This document shows positions 28,310 through 37,337 of a DNA stretch of 38,929 nt, piece by piece (the first letter of the stretch is position 1; each line of letters starts with the position of its first letter). Where the stretch lies: positions 1 through 38,929 of the forward strand of contig CACZPU010000054.1 of NCBI GenBank assembly GCA_902783165.1, in the 5' to 3' direction. Below the pieces are notes generated by a model. It worked only from the letters and a program-made list of their open reading frames with translations. It did no database searches and was not told the DNA's origin. The position numbers and the translations under genes are program-made. The stretch is from an uncultured Prevotellaceae bacterium. GTDB lineage: Bacteria > Bacteroidota > Bacteroidia > Bacteroidales > Bacteroidaceae.

Positions 28310-28317
28310 CAAATTTA
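28310..28317 (-). promoter_or_regulatory. Candidate -7 box close to the DUF4468 start codon
   Basis: Minus strand TAAATTTG followed by CAGC and then the ATG. By the usual geometry transcription would begin at or next to the start codon. There is no -33 match. Confidence 0.45.
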
Positions 28318-28415
28318 GTAAATAATACGTTATTAGTTTCTGATTAAGCATAATTTAACTTTTTCATCTGTTCTATGCTGAGAGTAATTAGAAAGCCTTT
28401 AAAACATGGTTTTCA

Positions 28416-29924
28416 TTAACGAGTTTCGCGGAAACATTCTATGTTTTCATATCTATTTGCCATGAAACGATTATATATATTTCTCATCCAAATATTCCTT
28501 GTGGCGATGAATAGTAAACCAATGGCTAACATGATACAGTAAGTCACAATGTCACTAAAGAAAATGCCTAATATGCTCAATATGATGACAGGAGCAAACA
28601 TGGCTGCCATTTCAGCTCCCACAGCAAACCAGTTTGTGTTAACATTGCTTTTGCTCACCAACTTGCTGTTCAATGGAACCGTTTGTTTATTCCACACAGC
28701 CATCTGCATAAATACGCAAAATATCGGACCTGCGGCAAAAAACATCATCGAGATGAGCATCAGAATGTTGTATTTTCCCATGAATACAGTAGGAAGCATG
28801 ATGATGAATGGAAGCAGGAGCAATGCTGCATAGAAATAATACTTCGCATGTAGCAACTGCAGAATGTTTTCTTTATGGGTGAGCAGGCATTCTATATAAT
28901 TCCCTTCAGCTCCCATAATTCTAACAAGCAGCATGCCGCCGTTGATGATGAAAACATAAACGATGAAGAATTTGCTGGAGAAGGCATCGTCGTAAATGTC
29001 GGTGTAGGATATCATCACACTGAGGAAAATGGTGAAGATTACACTATAAAGGAACGAATTGCGCATGTTCTTGTTGCGCATGATGCTTTTAATTTCCAAT
29101 TTAATATATTCACCCACTTGGCCAAATCGGTCGAGCTGTTTGAATTCGCTTACGGTCTTCAACTTGGTGTTGCCATTGTTTGTCGTGTCAAGAATCGTGA
29201 AATGATATTGCACATAGCGGTTGATGAAGAAGTAAAGCGTGAGAATCAATATCAGTGCCAGATAGCCAAGTGGACTCCATGTGGCCAATTCCTCGCCGAT
29301 GCTTCCAAACATGTTGAACATGTAATCGAAGTTTTTAATTACCCATGGCAGAAAAAGACATCCGTATAGAACGATCGGTGCAATCCACCATAAAATGTTG
29401 CGAGTGATAAGTGTGCGCCACAACATGTAGTTCTGGCTATTGATAACTACAATAAGCTGGAAACCTACGAGGAATCCGATAGCAGCCCATATACCACTAC
29501 TGAATAAGATTGACATGATGGCATATGGTACGGTGATGGCCAGCCAGATAAGATTGTTCTCCGATACCATGCTTGTGAGTATAAAATTTTCCACACAGAC
29601 ATATTTCGGAATCGGCAACAGTAGGTAAGGCTTTATCAGTTGGGCGGGAGTCTGTTGCGCAAGGAACCTGAATAGGAAATCGGCCACCAGAATGAAAGGC
29701 AATAATCCGAACAAGAATTCGGTTGGCATATTTGTGGTGGAGCTATTGGCTATCAATGACAACAACACCGAAATGAATATCATGTACCCAATTACAAATC
29801 CCGACAGGATATAGATGCCAATCTTTGCGGCCTTATTTTGCTCGTATACGGCGCTTCTTTTTTCGCTGAGTTTTTTATGTCTGCGAAGTGTCTTGAATAA
29901 TGAGAAACGTGATATATAAAACAT
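28416..29924 (-). CDS. Multi-pass membrane protein, probably DUF5687 (ABC-2-type permease-like)
   Basis: A 502-residue protein with about ten to twelve hydrophobic segments between residues ~40 and ~490. I use the ATG at 29924 (MFYISRFSLF); the frame can begin three codons earlier at a TTG. The order of an N-terminal basic segment (RFSLFKTLRRHKKLSEKRS), paired helices, a charged cytoplasmic loop (~230-270), and more helices resembles the DUF5687 family, which is normally encoded next to an ABC ATPase. None is adjacent here: the neighbours are the LolA-like protein (62 bases upstream) and DUF4468. The family call is by eye. Confidence 0.65.
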   Translation of the reverse strand: MFYISRFSLFKTLRRHKKLSEKRSAVYEQNKAAKIGIYILSGFVIGYMIFISVLLSLIANSSTTNMPTEFLFGLLPFILVADFLFRFLAQQTPAQLIKPYLLLPIPKYVCVENFILTSMVSENNLIWLAITVPYAIMSILFSSGIWAAIGFLVGFQLIVVINSQNYMLWRTLITRNILWWIAPIVLYGCLFLPWVIKNFDYMFNMFGSIGEELATWSPLGYLALILILTLYFFINRYVQYHFTILDTTNNGNTKLKTVSEFKQLDRFGQVGEYIKLEIKSIMRNKNMRNSFLYSVIFTIFLSVMISYTDIYDDAFSSKFFIVYVFIINGGMLLVRIMGAEGNYIECLLTHKENILQLLHAKYYFYAALLLLPFIIMLPTVFMGKYNILMLISMMFFAAGPIFCVFMQMAVWNKQTVPLNSKLVSKSNVNTNWFAVGAEMAAMFAPVIILSILGIFFSDIVTYCIMLAIGLLFIATRNIWMRNIYNRFMANRYENIECFRETR

Positions 29925-29986
29925 ATTTTGCAAGTAAAAGTTCGTTGATGGTTAATTCACTATAACCAAACTAACAGTATGGTTGC

Positions 29987-30595
29987 CTATCTCAAGTCTA
30001 TCACTTCTGCAGAAGGATAGTCTTTTGAATTGAACTTGAACACAGAATCGCTCAGTTTCTTTTTCTTGAAGTTGGTGATGTTGATGACACTCCATCCTTT
30101 GTTGGTGCGCATTTTCACCTGTGTAGGCTGATAGCTCTTATTGATGGTGATGTACAACTCCTTGATGGTGCGTTGTTGGTTTTGCGCCGTGAGATGTACC
30201 TGAGTGTTATTTCCAACATTCTTGCTCGACATGTTGAATCCGTTCTTATATATGTTAATGAACTTATATGGATTCATGGCTTGTTGTTGAGCTTCGGTAG
30301 GGGTGCTGATATTCACCTCGTCGGAATTTTTGTTGTATGTCCACTGAGTCTTCCCGTCATACCAAATAATGGCAGTGCTTGTATATGCACAAAACTTATT
30401 GCCTTTGATATTGATGGTTCCTGATGTGTTACCGTATTTGCCGCTCATGGTGAAACTGGCCGATGCACCTCCTTTGTTGCTGACAACAGCAGCAGTCTTG
30501 TCGAGTATCTTTCGAGTTTGGTCGGTGTTTTGTGCATACATGCCTGTCACAAAGGCAAATATTATTGATAATAATACAGTTCTTTTCATAGTCAT
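29987..30595 (-). CDS. LolA-like outer-membrane lipoprotein carrier protein
   Basis: A 202-residue periplasmic protein with a signal peptide (1-21, MTMKRTVLLSIIFAFVTGMYA). The mature part has the LolA half-barrel pattern: 'DKTAAVVSNKGGASASFTMSG', several strands such as 'GTINIKGNKFCAYTSTAIIWYDGKTQWTYNKNSDEVNIS', then 'MNPYKFINIYKNGFNM' and the final strand region. 'YDGKTQWTYNKNSDEVNI' is the recognisable core. The gene lies 91 bases behind ftsK with no promoter between; ftsK next to a LolA-type gene is a common order in Bacteroidales. LolA-like proteins carry lipoproteins across the periplasm, and it may do so here. Confidence 0.87.
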   Translation of the reverse strand: MTMKRTVLLSIIFAFVTGMYAQNTDQTRKILDKTAAVVSNKGGASASFTMSGKYGNTSGTINIKGNKFCAYTSTAIIWYDGKTQWTYNKNSDEVNISTPTEAQQQAMNPYKFINIYKNGFNMSSKNVGNNTQVHLTAQNQQRTIKELYITINKSYQPTQVKMRTNKGWSVINITNFKKKKLSDSVFKFNSKDYPSAEVIDLR

Positions 30596-30686
30596 ATTCC
30601 TTTTTAATATTTTGATATATTTGATATCGATGTTATCCTAAGGTTTATTTCTTTTTTGAATTCTTAACGCAACACTTGTAGTGACG

Positions 30687-33158
30687 TTATCTTCTCAACG
30701 ATGCGAGCAGTGACTCAAGGGAATTCATGTCGGTTATCAACACTTCTCTTGGCTTACTACCCTGTGCGGCACCTACAATACCTGCTTTCTCGAGCTGGTC
30801 CATCAGACGGCCTGCACGATTGTAGCCAATGGAGAACTTGCGCTGAATCATGCTGGTTGAACCCTGTTGTGAAACCACAATCGAGGCTGCAGCTTCTTCG
30901 AAGAGCGGATCAAGGGAGCCTGTGTCCATATTGCTACCTCCACCAAATGAGTCTCCTTCGTCAGTAGCTGGTTCTGGAAGTTCAAGCGGTTCAAGTGGTC
31001 CGGGTTGGGATTCTATATACTTATTGATACGTACCACCTCTGGAGTGTCGACGAAAGCACATTGCACACGCACGGGCTCATTGCCAACAAGAATCAGCAT
31101 ATCGCCCTTTCCAACAAGTTGATTGGCGCCTGTCCTGTCAAGAATGGTTCGTGAGTCAATCATCGCGCTTACACGGAAAGCCATTCGTCCAGGGAAGTTT
31201 GCTTTGATGTTGCCAGTGATAATATTGGCGGTTGGACGCTGCGTGGCTATAACCATGTGTATACCCACAGCACGTGCCAGTTGGGCAATGCGTGTGATAG
31301 GTGTCTCTATTTCTTTGCCGGCTGTCAGAATCAAATCGCCAAACTCATCAATAATCACCACGATATATGGCATATACTCATGCCCTTTTTCTGGACTGAG
31401 CTGATGGTTCAGATACATCTTGTTATACTCCTTGATATTGCGTGCACCAGCCAGTTTCAACATATCGTAACGAGTGTCCATCAATTTGCAAAGACTGTTG
31501 AGGGTTTTCACCACCTTTGTCACGTCGGTGATGATGGCTTCCCCCTCTTCTCCACCAACCTTTGCCATGAAATGGGCTTCAATTGGAGCATAAACGCTGA
31601 ACTCCACCTTCTTTGGGTCGATGAGGACAATCTTCAATTCATTTGGGTGCTTCTTATATAGAAGAGATGTAATAATGGCATTCAGACCCACCGACTTACC
31701 TTGTCCTGTTGCACCGGCAACCAAAAGGTGAGGAATCTTTGCCAAATCGGTCATGTAAACTTCATTGGTGATGGTTTTACCCAATGCGATGGGCAGTTCC
31801 ATGTCTGTCTCTTGGAATTTCTTTGAGTTAAGAATACTTTCCATAGAAACTATATTGGGCTTTTGGTTTGGCACCTCTATACCAATGGTGCCTTTTCCTG
31901 GAATAGGCGCAATGATACGTATGCCCAGTGCTGCAAGGCTCAATGCAATGTCGTTTTCCAGGTTCTTGATTTTCGAAATCCTTACTCCTTCTGCAGGCTG
32001 TATCTCATAAAGCGTGATGGTTGGTCCAACAGTGGCCTTGATACTCTTGATTTGTACGCCAAAGCTGTTGAGCACTTCGACAATCCTATTCTTGTTGGCC
32101 GTTTGCTCTTCCATGTCAATAAATGGTCTCCCGTCACTCTCATACTTTTTGAGTAAATCGAGTGTCGGGTACTTATAGCGTGTCCATGGCTCCTTTGGAT
32201 TGATGGGGGTCAACTGTCCATTCTCACCTCCGACAGTGTTTCCCTTGGCGTTTTCTTCATTTCCTGCGGCTTTCACCACCATACCTAGGTCGTCTTTCTG
32301 CTTGTTTTTATTGCCACTTTCACCCTTTTTCTGGTCGGAATCGGCCTTTTCTTTGTCATCTGAGTTGGCTGAATTCACAATGATGGGTACCTCGTTTTCA
32401 ATGAATTCCACTGTCTGTGGCTGTGGATTGTCAAACACTTTGGGGTCTTCTTGTGTTTGAATAGGCGATTCTTGTGTGTCTTTTTCGTCCTTCTTGTCGT
32501 TGGTGATGATAAACTGTACCCTATTGGTAATATACCCAATCGGGTTCAGTATCTTACGTATGACACTGATTGTCTCACTGCTCAGATAGGTGAGAAAAGC
32601 AATGGCTACAATTGCTAGCACTGCTGTCAAACCAGGTGTGCCAATGACATTCTCCAGAAACTGGCAACAGAACAGTCCGTGATTTCCGCCAGGGTTGAAC
32701 ACCTGGTCGCCCATAATAGGAGTGAGAAACTTGGCGAAGGTTACAGAGCACCATAACATGACTACCACTAAGCAAAGAAACCATTTCAGCAGATTTATGT
32801 TGTTGTAGGCATGCATCATGCGTAACCCAATCAGTATCATGATGACAGGTATGATAAATGCTGCAATACCAAAACAGCGTGCAATGAAGAAATGCGACAT
32901 GAGGGCACCCATTGAGCCGCAACTGTTTTGAAATTCTTTGTTTGTGTTCATCCATTCGTTGGGACGGAGGTCCAATACAAGACTTTGGTCAGCCTGTCCT
33001 GTTGAAAAGTAAGATACGAAAGCAATGATGGTATACACCGACAACAGGAGCAGTATAAAACCGAAAATGAAATTAAATATATCGTTTTGGAATATATTCT
33101 TAATTCCCAACGCATCGCCGAACGATTTTGCGGGCTTTTGTTGTTTCTTCTTTGCCAT
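30687..33158 (-). CDS. ftsK: DNA translocase FtsK/SpoIIIE
   Basis: An 823-residue protein with four N-terminal membrane helices (~25-50, ~95-115, ~122-145, ~175-195), a charged linker (~220-320, rich in Asp, Lys, Gln and Asn), and a RecA-like motor. Walker A is GATGQGKS at 482-489 and Walker B is 'VVIIDEFGDLI'. The C-terminal ~65 residues form the gamma winged helix ('SIGYNRAGRLMDQLEKAGIVG'), which reads the KOPS-like polarity sequences and activates XerCD recombination at dif. It anchors at the septum and pumps chromosomal DNA. The linker is short compared with E. coli but usual for Bacteroidetes. Its promoter is divergent from that of the exonuclease gene. Confidence 0.96.
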   Translation of the reverse strand: MAKKKQQKPAKSFGDALGIKNIFQNDIFNFIFGFILLLLSVYTIIAFVSYFSTGQADQSLVLDLRPNEWMNTNKEFQNSCGSMGALMSHFFIARCFGIAAFIIPVIMILIGLRMMHAYNNINLLKWFLCLVVVMLWCSVTFAKFLTPIMGDQVFNPGGNHGLFCCQFLENVIGTPGLTAVLAIVAIAFLTYLSSETISVIRKILNPIGYITNRVQFIITNDKKDEKDTQESPIQTQEDPKVFDNPQPQTVEFIENEVPIIVNSANSDDKEKADSDQKKGESGNKNKQKDDLGMVVKAAGNEENAKGNTVGGENGQLTPINPKEPWTRYKYPTLDLLKKYESDGRPFIDMEEQTANKNRIVEVLNSFGVQIKSIKATVGPTITLYEIQPAEGVRISKIKNLENDIALSLAALGIRIIAPIPGKGTIGIEVPNQKPNIVSMESILNSKKFQETDMELPIALGKTITNEVYMTDLAKIPHLLVAGATGQGKSVGLNAIITSLLYKKHPNELKIVLIDPKKVEFSVYAPIEAHFMAKVGGEEGEAIITDVTKVVKTLNSLCKLMDTRYDMLKLAGARNIKEYNKMYLNHQLSPEKGHEYMPYIVVIIDEFGDLILTAGKEIETPITRIAQLARAVGIHMVIATQRPTANIITGNIKANFPGRMAFRVSAMIDSRTILDRTGANQLVGKGDMLILVGNEPVRVQCAFVDTPEVVRINKYIESQPGPLEPLELPEPATDEGDSFGGGSNMDTGSLDPLFEEAAASIVVSQQGSTSMIQRKFSIGYNRAGRLMDQLEKAGIVGAAQGSKPREVLITDMNSLESLLASLRR

Positions 33159-33186
33159 TTTTGAAGATTTTTATCTAAATAATGTG

Positions 33187-33194
33187 CAAAAGTA
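33187..33194 (-). promoter_or_regulatory. Candidate -7 box for ftsK
   Basis: Minus strand TACTTTTG followed by CACA, 28 bases above the ATG at 33158. No TTTG is seen at the -33 distance. Confidence 0.5.
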
Positions 33195-33237
33195 ATTGAA
33201 ATTTATCAGAATCTGACATGAAATCGCATTTTTTTTC

Positions 33238-33245
33238 TAATTTTG
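33238..33245 (+). promoter_or_regulatory. Candidate -7 box for the exonuclease-rlmI-tilS unit
   Basis: TAATTTTG followed by CACA, ending 14 bases before the ATG at 33260. It lies inside the longer open frame that begins at 33218, which argues for the downstream start. Confidence 0.5.
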
Positions 33246-33259
33246 CACATTGTTATATA

Positions 33260-33922
33260 ATGAAGATGAAAAAAATACTCTATAGTAGATTCGACAAAAA
33301 GCTAATCAACACTCTTCCTGTGGTGCAGTTCGAGGGGAGGATTATTGTGGTCATCTCTCCAGGAGAGACCAAACGGGCTGTCGACTATCTGCTATCTAAG
33401 GATGTCCTTGGTGTTGATACAGAGACTCGCCCTTCTTTCAAAAGAGGTGTGTCTCATATCGTCTCGCTTCTACAGGTTTCCACTTGGGACACATGTTTCT
33501 TGTTTCGACTCAACTATACTGGACTCACTCCGGCAATAATTCGTTTGCTGGAAGATACCAAAGTGCCCAAAATCGGTTTGTCGTGGCACGATGACATTCT
33601 CTCGCTTCATAAACGCAGCGACTTCACCCCAGGATATTTCATCGATTTACAGAAGCGTGTCGGCGAACTGGGAATTGAGGACATGAGCTTGCAAAAACTA
33701 TATGCCAATTTCTTCGGACAGAAGATCATGAAGCGTCAGCAGTTGAGCAATTGGGAACAAGACGTTCTCACTGACAAACAGAAAATTTATGCAGCAACAG
33801 ACGCTTGGGCATGTTTGAAACTCTACGAAGAGTTGCTGCGCCTTGAAAAAACAAATGATTATCAATTGCAAATAGTGGAAGATGAATTACAAGAAAATAT
33901 TTCTGAAACCAGGAAAGGATGA
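33260..33922 (+). CDS. 3'-5' exonuclease, DEDDy type (RNase D/WRN-like)
   Basis: A 220-residue nuclease from the ATG at 33260; a promoter box inside the longer frame excludes the earlier start at 33218. The Exo I motif is GVDTET (Asp53, Glu55), Exo II has WHDD (Asp111 or Asp112), and Exo III is YAATDAW (Tyr177, Asp181), giving a complete DEDDy site. No HRDC or helicase domain follows, so it is a stand-alone domain. Its partners in the unit (rlmI and tilS genes) modify RNA, so a role in RNA trimming is plausible, though relatives also act on DNA. The 3' end overlaps the methyltransferase gene by 41 bases. Confidence 0.87.
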   Translation: MKMKKILYSRFDKKLINTLPVVQFEGRIIVVISPGETKRAVDYLLSKDVLGVDTETRPSFKRGVSHIVSLLQVSTWDTCFLFRLNYTGLTPAIIRLLEDTKVPKIGLSWHDDILSLHKRSDFTPGYFIDLQKRVGELGIEDMSLQKLYANFFGQKIMKRQQLSNWEQDVLTDKQKIYAATDAWACLKLYEELLRLEKTNDYQLQIVEDELQENISETRKG

Positions 33923-35066
33923 AAGTTTAAAACGATTTCATCCTTGGGTGTTTTCCGGAGCCATTCATCATATTGATGAGGACATTAAAGAAGGTGATAT
34001 CGTTCGTGTTGTTAATTCCGACGGAGAGTTTATGGCTGTCGGTCACTATCAGGTTGGAAGCATAGCGGTGAGGGTTCTTTCTTTCCGTGAAGTGGAGATT
34101 GACGATGCCTTTTGGAGAAGCCGACTGGAGAGTTCCCTTGAGGTAAGGCAATGTATCGGATTGGCCGACAACCCTGACAATAACACCTTCCGATTGGTGC
34201 ATGGCGAGGGTGACCATCTTCCGGGCTTGGTTATCGACTGCTATGGCAAGACTGCTGTCATGCAAGCGCATAGTGTAGGAATGCACGTTTGCAGAGAAGC
34301 CATTGCGAGACAATTGGTGAATGTGATGGGCAACCGCATCGAGAATGTCTACTACAAAAGTGAAACCACCCTTCCATTCAAAGCATCTCTAGGTCAGGAA
34401 AATGGCTTTCTCTATGGTGGAAGCGATGACAATATCGCCGTGGAGAATGGACTGAAGTTTCGCGTCGATTGGTTGAAAGGACAGAAGACGGGCTTTTTCG
34501 TCGATCAGCGTGAAAATCGTTCCTTGCTCGAGCAGTATGCAAAGGGCAGGACGGTACTGAACATGTTCTGCTATACCGGTGGATTCTCTTTCTATGCCAT
34601 GCGCGGCGGTGCCAAACTGGTACATTCCGTCGACAGCAGCGCCAAGGCTATTGAACTGACCAACCAGAATGTACAGTTGAATTTCCCTGACGATTCGCGC
34701 CATGAAGCCTTCTGTGAGGATGCTTTTAAATTCCTTGATTCCGCCGACAACAAATACGATTTGATTATCCTCGACCCACCTGCTTTCGCCAAGCATCGTG
34801 CTGCCTTGCATAATGCGTTGAAAGGTTACACCCGCTTAAATGTGAAAGCATTTGAGCGTATCAAAAAAGGCGGAATTTTGTTTACATTCAGTTGCTCGCA
34901 GGTTGTTACTAAAGACAACTTCCGTAATGCGGTATTCACGGCCGCAGCCATAGCCGGAAGAAAGGTGCGTATTCTACACCAGCTCCATCAGCCCGCCGAC
35001 CATCCCATTAACATCTACCACCCCGAGGGCGAATATCTTAAGGGGCTGGTTCTCTATGTGGAATAA
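33882..35066 (+). CDS. 23S rRNA (cytosine-C5) methyltransferase, RlmI-type
   Basis: A 394-residue enzyme with an N-terminal PUA domain ('IFLKPGKDESLKRFHPWVFSGAI', ~1-70), an EEHEE-like middle domain, and a Rossmann methyltransferase domain from ~190. The SAM-binding motif is NMFCYTGGFS (227-236), DPP is at 298-300, and the catalytic cysteine of m5C enzymes is Cys338 in FSCSQVV. RlmI of E. coli makes m5C1962 of 23S rRNA; the same product is likely but not proven. The start at 33882 lies inside the exonuclease gene; the next in-frame ATG (codon 51) would remove most of the PUA domain, so the 41-base overlap looks real. Confidence 0.89.
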   Translation: MNYKKIFLKPGKDESLKRFHPWVFSGAIHHIDEDIKEGDIVRVVNSDGEFMAVGHYQVGSIAVRVLSFREVEIDDAFWRSRLESSLEVRQCIGLADNPDNNTFRLVHGEGDHLPGLVIDCYGKTAVMQAHSVGMHVCREAIARQLVNVMGNRIENVYYKSETTLPFKASLGQENGFLYGGSDDNIAVENGLKFRVDWLKGQKTGFFVDQRENRSLLEQYAKGRTVLNMFCYTGGFSFYAMRGGAKLVHSVDSSAKAIELTNQNVQLNFPDDSRHEAFCEDAFKFLDSADNKYDLIILDPPAFAKHRAALHNALKGYTRLNVKAFERIKKGGILFTFSCSQVVTKDNFRNAVFTAAAIAGRKVRILHQLHQPADHPINIYHPEGEYLKGLVLYVE

Positions 35067-35069
35067 TTG

Positions 35070-36512
35070 ATGAAGCCAACTCCCAGACACAGTGTTGTAG
35101 ACAAGGTGGCGCAATTCATCATGAAGCATCATCTTCTCGCCTCGGACAAGCGCTACCTTGTGGCTCTTTCCGGTGGTGCGGATAGCGTTTCCTTGTTGCT
35201 GATACTTAAAGAGTTGGGATTTTCTGTTGAAGCAATACATTGCAACTTTAATCTTCGTGGTGACGAGTCTCTGCGCGATGAACAGTTCTGTGTCGATTTA
35301 TGTCATCAGCATCATGTCATTTTGCATCGCATCCATTTCGACACCTTGCAATATTCTTCGCTTCATGGTGTGAGTATTGAGATGGCTGCACGCCAATTAA
35401 GATACAACTACTTTTCGCTTTTATGCCGCGACATTCATGCAGATGGCGTTTGCGTGGCACATCATCAAGACGACTCTATCGAAACTGTTTTGATGAATCT
35501 CATTAAAGGCACAGGACTTCATGGACTGACAGGCATTCATTATAAAAAAATATTAACAAACCATGGAGACTGTCGTGTGCTTCGTCCGCTGCTTTGCCTC
35601 ACGAGAAACGAGATTGAGGATTATTTAAAAGACCAAAACCAATGCTATGTTACTGATAGCAGCAATCTCTCCGATAATGTGATGCGCAACAAAATCCGAC
35701 TCCGTGTTATTCCGCTACTCAAGCAACTCAATCCTTCCGTAGGCGAAAGCATTGCTCGTACAGCCATTCATCTTCAGGAGGTTGCCAAGGTTTTCGATAG
35801 TGCCATGGTGACATCTGTCAGTGAGTGCACCGTTCCTGTGTCTTCCTTTGGTTGTGCTGCCACGGCTGTCTGCCTCGAACGTCTACTCCTGCAGCCATCT
35901 CCCGAGTCCACCCTGTTTGCCATTCTCCATCCGTTGGGGTTCTCCTCATTTCAGGTTGAGCAGATTTTTCACTCCCTTATTGGGCAATCCAACCATGTAG
36001 GTAAGGTGTTCTGTTCTTCTGGTTACAATCTGTTGGTGGATCGTGAGCAGATGATCATTGAGCCGAACGGCATTCCGCCCGTCTATCTGACCATACCCGA
36101 AACGGGTATTTATGTTGTAAACGAGTCGTGTCGTGTGAGATTGGATGTCGAAGAGGTGGAAGCTACAATGGGTGAAAAGTCTGCTAAGATATCCCGTGAT
36201 AGACATCTTGCTACACTCGATGCCAATATGTTGCGTTTTCCCTTGACGCTTCGAACGGTGCACGATGGTGATCGCTTCCATCCTTTTGGTATGTGTCATG
36301 TGGATAACGATAGCCAGCGTCCTCCCAAATTGATAAGCGACTATATGACCGACAAGAAGTTCTCCTTATTCCAAAAACGTCATCAGTTGGTGGTTGCCGA
36401 TGCCACTGGTGCCATCTTGTGGCTTGTCGGGGAGCGTACCGACCATCGCTATCGTGTTCGGCCATCCACCCAGCGTATCCTTTCCATCGGATGGGAGTCA
36501 TCGGCGTCTTAG
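35070..36512 (+). CDS. tilS: tRNA(Ile)-lysidine synthase
   Basis: TilS converts the wobble cytidine of the tRNA-Ile with CAU anticodon to lysidine, which changes its decoding to AUA and its charging to Ile. I use the ATG at 35070 (480 residues), three bases after the rlmI stop; a TTG lies just before it. The PP-loop ATPase motif SGGADS is at 34-39. 'VCVAHHQDDSIETVLMNLIKGTGLHGLTG' and 'CYVTDSSNLSDNVMRNKIRLRVIPLL' are typical of the catalytic domain, followed by the C-terminal domains ending near 'LWLVGERTDHRYRV'. The 3' end overlaps the opposite-strand SpoU gene by 15 bases. Confidence 0.95.
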   Translation: MKPTPRHSVVDKVAQFIMKHHLLASDKRYLVALSGGADSVSLLLILKELGFSVEAIHCNFNLRGDESLRDEQFCVDLCHQHHVILHRIHFDTLQYSSLHGVSIEMAARQLRYNYFSLLCRDIHADGVCVAHHQDDSIETVLMNLIKGTGLHGLTGIHYKKILTNHGDCRVLRPLLCLTRNEIEDYLKDQNQCYVTDSSNLSDNVMRNKIRLRVIPLLKQLNPSVGESIARTAIHLQEVAKVFDSAMVTSVSECTVPVSSFGCAATAVCLERLLLQPSPESTLFAILHPLGFSSFQVEQIFHSLIGQSNHVGKVFCSSGYNLLVDREQMIIEPNGIPPVYLTIPETGIYVVNESCRVRLDVEEVEATMGEKSAKISRDRHLATLDANMLRFPLTLRTVHDGDRFHPFGMCHVDNDSQRPPKLISDYMTDKKFSLFQKRHQLVVADATGAILWLVGERTDHRYRVRPSTQRILSIGWESSAS

Positions 36513-37313
36513 TTCCCAAAAGGCAACAGCCGATGCTGCCGCTACGTTGAGTGAGTCAACGTTGTTCCACATGGGTATTCTAGCAACATAGTCGCATGCA
36601 GCAATAATCTCGCATGGCAGTCCGTCACCCTCCGTCCCCATCACAATGGCAAGTCTTTCTTCACTCTTTAGCCGCTCGTCGTCGATGGCAACCGACTGGT
36701 CTGTCAGCGCCATGGCAACGGTTCGAAAGCCCCATTGTCCCAGATAACTTACAGATTCGTCCATCCAAGTCCAGGGAATGAGAAACACAGAGCCCATCGA
36801 CACTCTCACCGCCCTTCGGTTCAATGGGTCGCATGAGTCGCGCGTCAGCACCACGGCATCTATTCCCAGGGCAGCTGCCGAGCGGAAAATAGCACCAATA
36901 TTTGTTGTATCCACTACACCATGTATCACCACAATGCGATGGGCATCACTGCAAACATCGGCCAAGCTCTTTTCTTTAGGCCGACGCATGGCGCACAACA
37001 CACCACGGGTGAGGGTGTAGCCGGTAAGCTCGGCTAACAGTTCACGCTTTCCTGTATAAATGGGAAAAGACGGTCCATACAGGTTTAAGCATTGAGTGAT
37101 TATCGTAGAGGCATCGCCTTCTATATGCTTCTCCTCACATAATATAGCCGTTGGTTCGTATCCCATATTGAGAGCCACCTGAATCACTTTCGGGCTTTCT
37201 GCTATAAACAGTCCTTTGTCGGGCTCTAGCTTGTTGCGCAATTGTGCTTCGGTCAGTGTGCCGAATATTTCCACGCCTGGATGGTTCAACGAATCGATAC
37301 GAACAATAGCCAT
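36498..37313 (-). CDS. SpoU/TrmH-family RNA methyltransferase
   Basis: A 271-residue SPOUT enzyme that methylates a ribose 2'-O of rRNA or tRNA. An N-terminal substrate-binding part (~1-100) is followed by the SpoU domain with motif 1 'VVDTTNIGAIFRSAAALGID', motif 2 'AIVMGTEGDGLP' and motif 3 'VARIPMWNNVDSLNVAAASAVAFWEL'. The trefoil-knot motifs are intact. Its exact target (RlmB-, TsnR- or TrmH-like) cannot be read from sequence. It lies 24 bases behind the serine dehydratase gene and probably shares its promoter. Confidence 0.89.
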   Translation of the reverse strand: MAIVRIDSLNHPGVEIFGTLTEAQLRNKLEPDKGLFIAESPKVIQVALNMGYEPTAILCEEKHIEGDASTIITQCLNLYGPSFPIYTGKRELLAELTGYTLTRGVLCAMRRPKEKSLADVCSDAHRIVVIHGVVDTTNIGAIFRSAAALGIDAVVLTRDSCDPLNRRAVRVSMGSVFLIPWTWMDESVSYLGQWGFRTVAMALTDQSVAIDDERLKSEERLAIVMGTEGDGLPCEIIAACDYVARIPMWNNVDSLNVAAASAVAFWELRRR

Positions 37314-37337
37314 GGTTTCTTGTGATGATTATCCTTT

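Noticed and set aside
33218-33259. 14-codon extension of the exonuclease
   Set aside because: A TAnnTTTG promoter box lies within it, so the ATG at 33260 is the better start.
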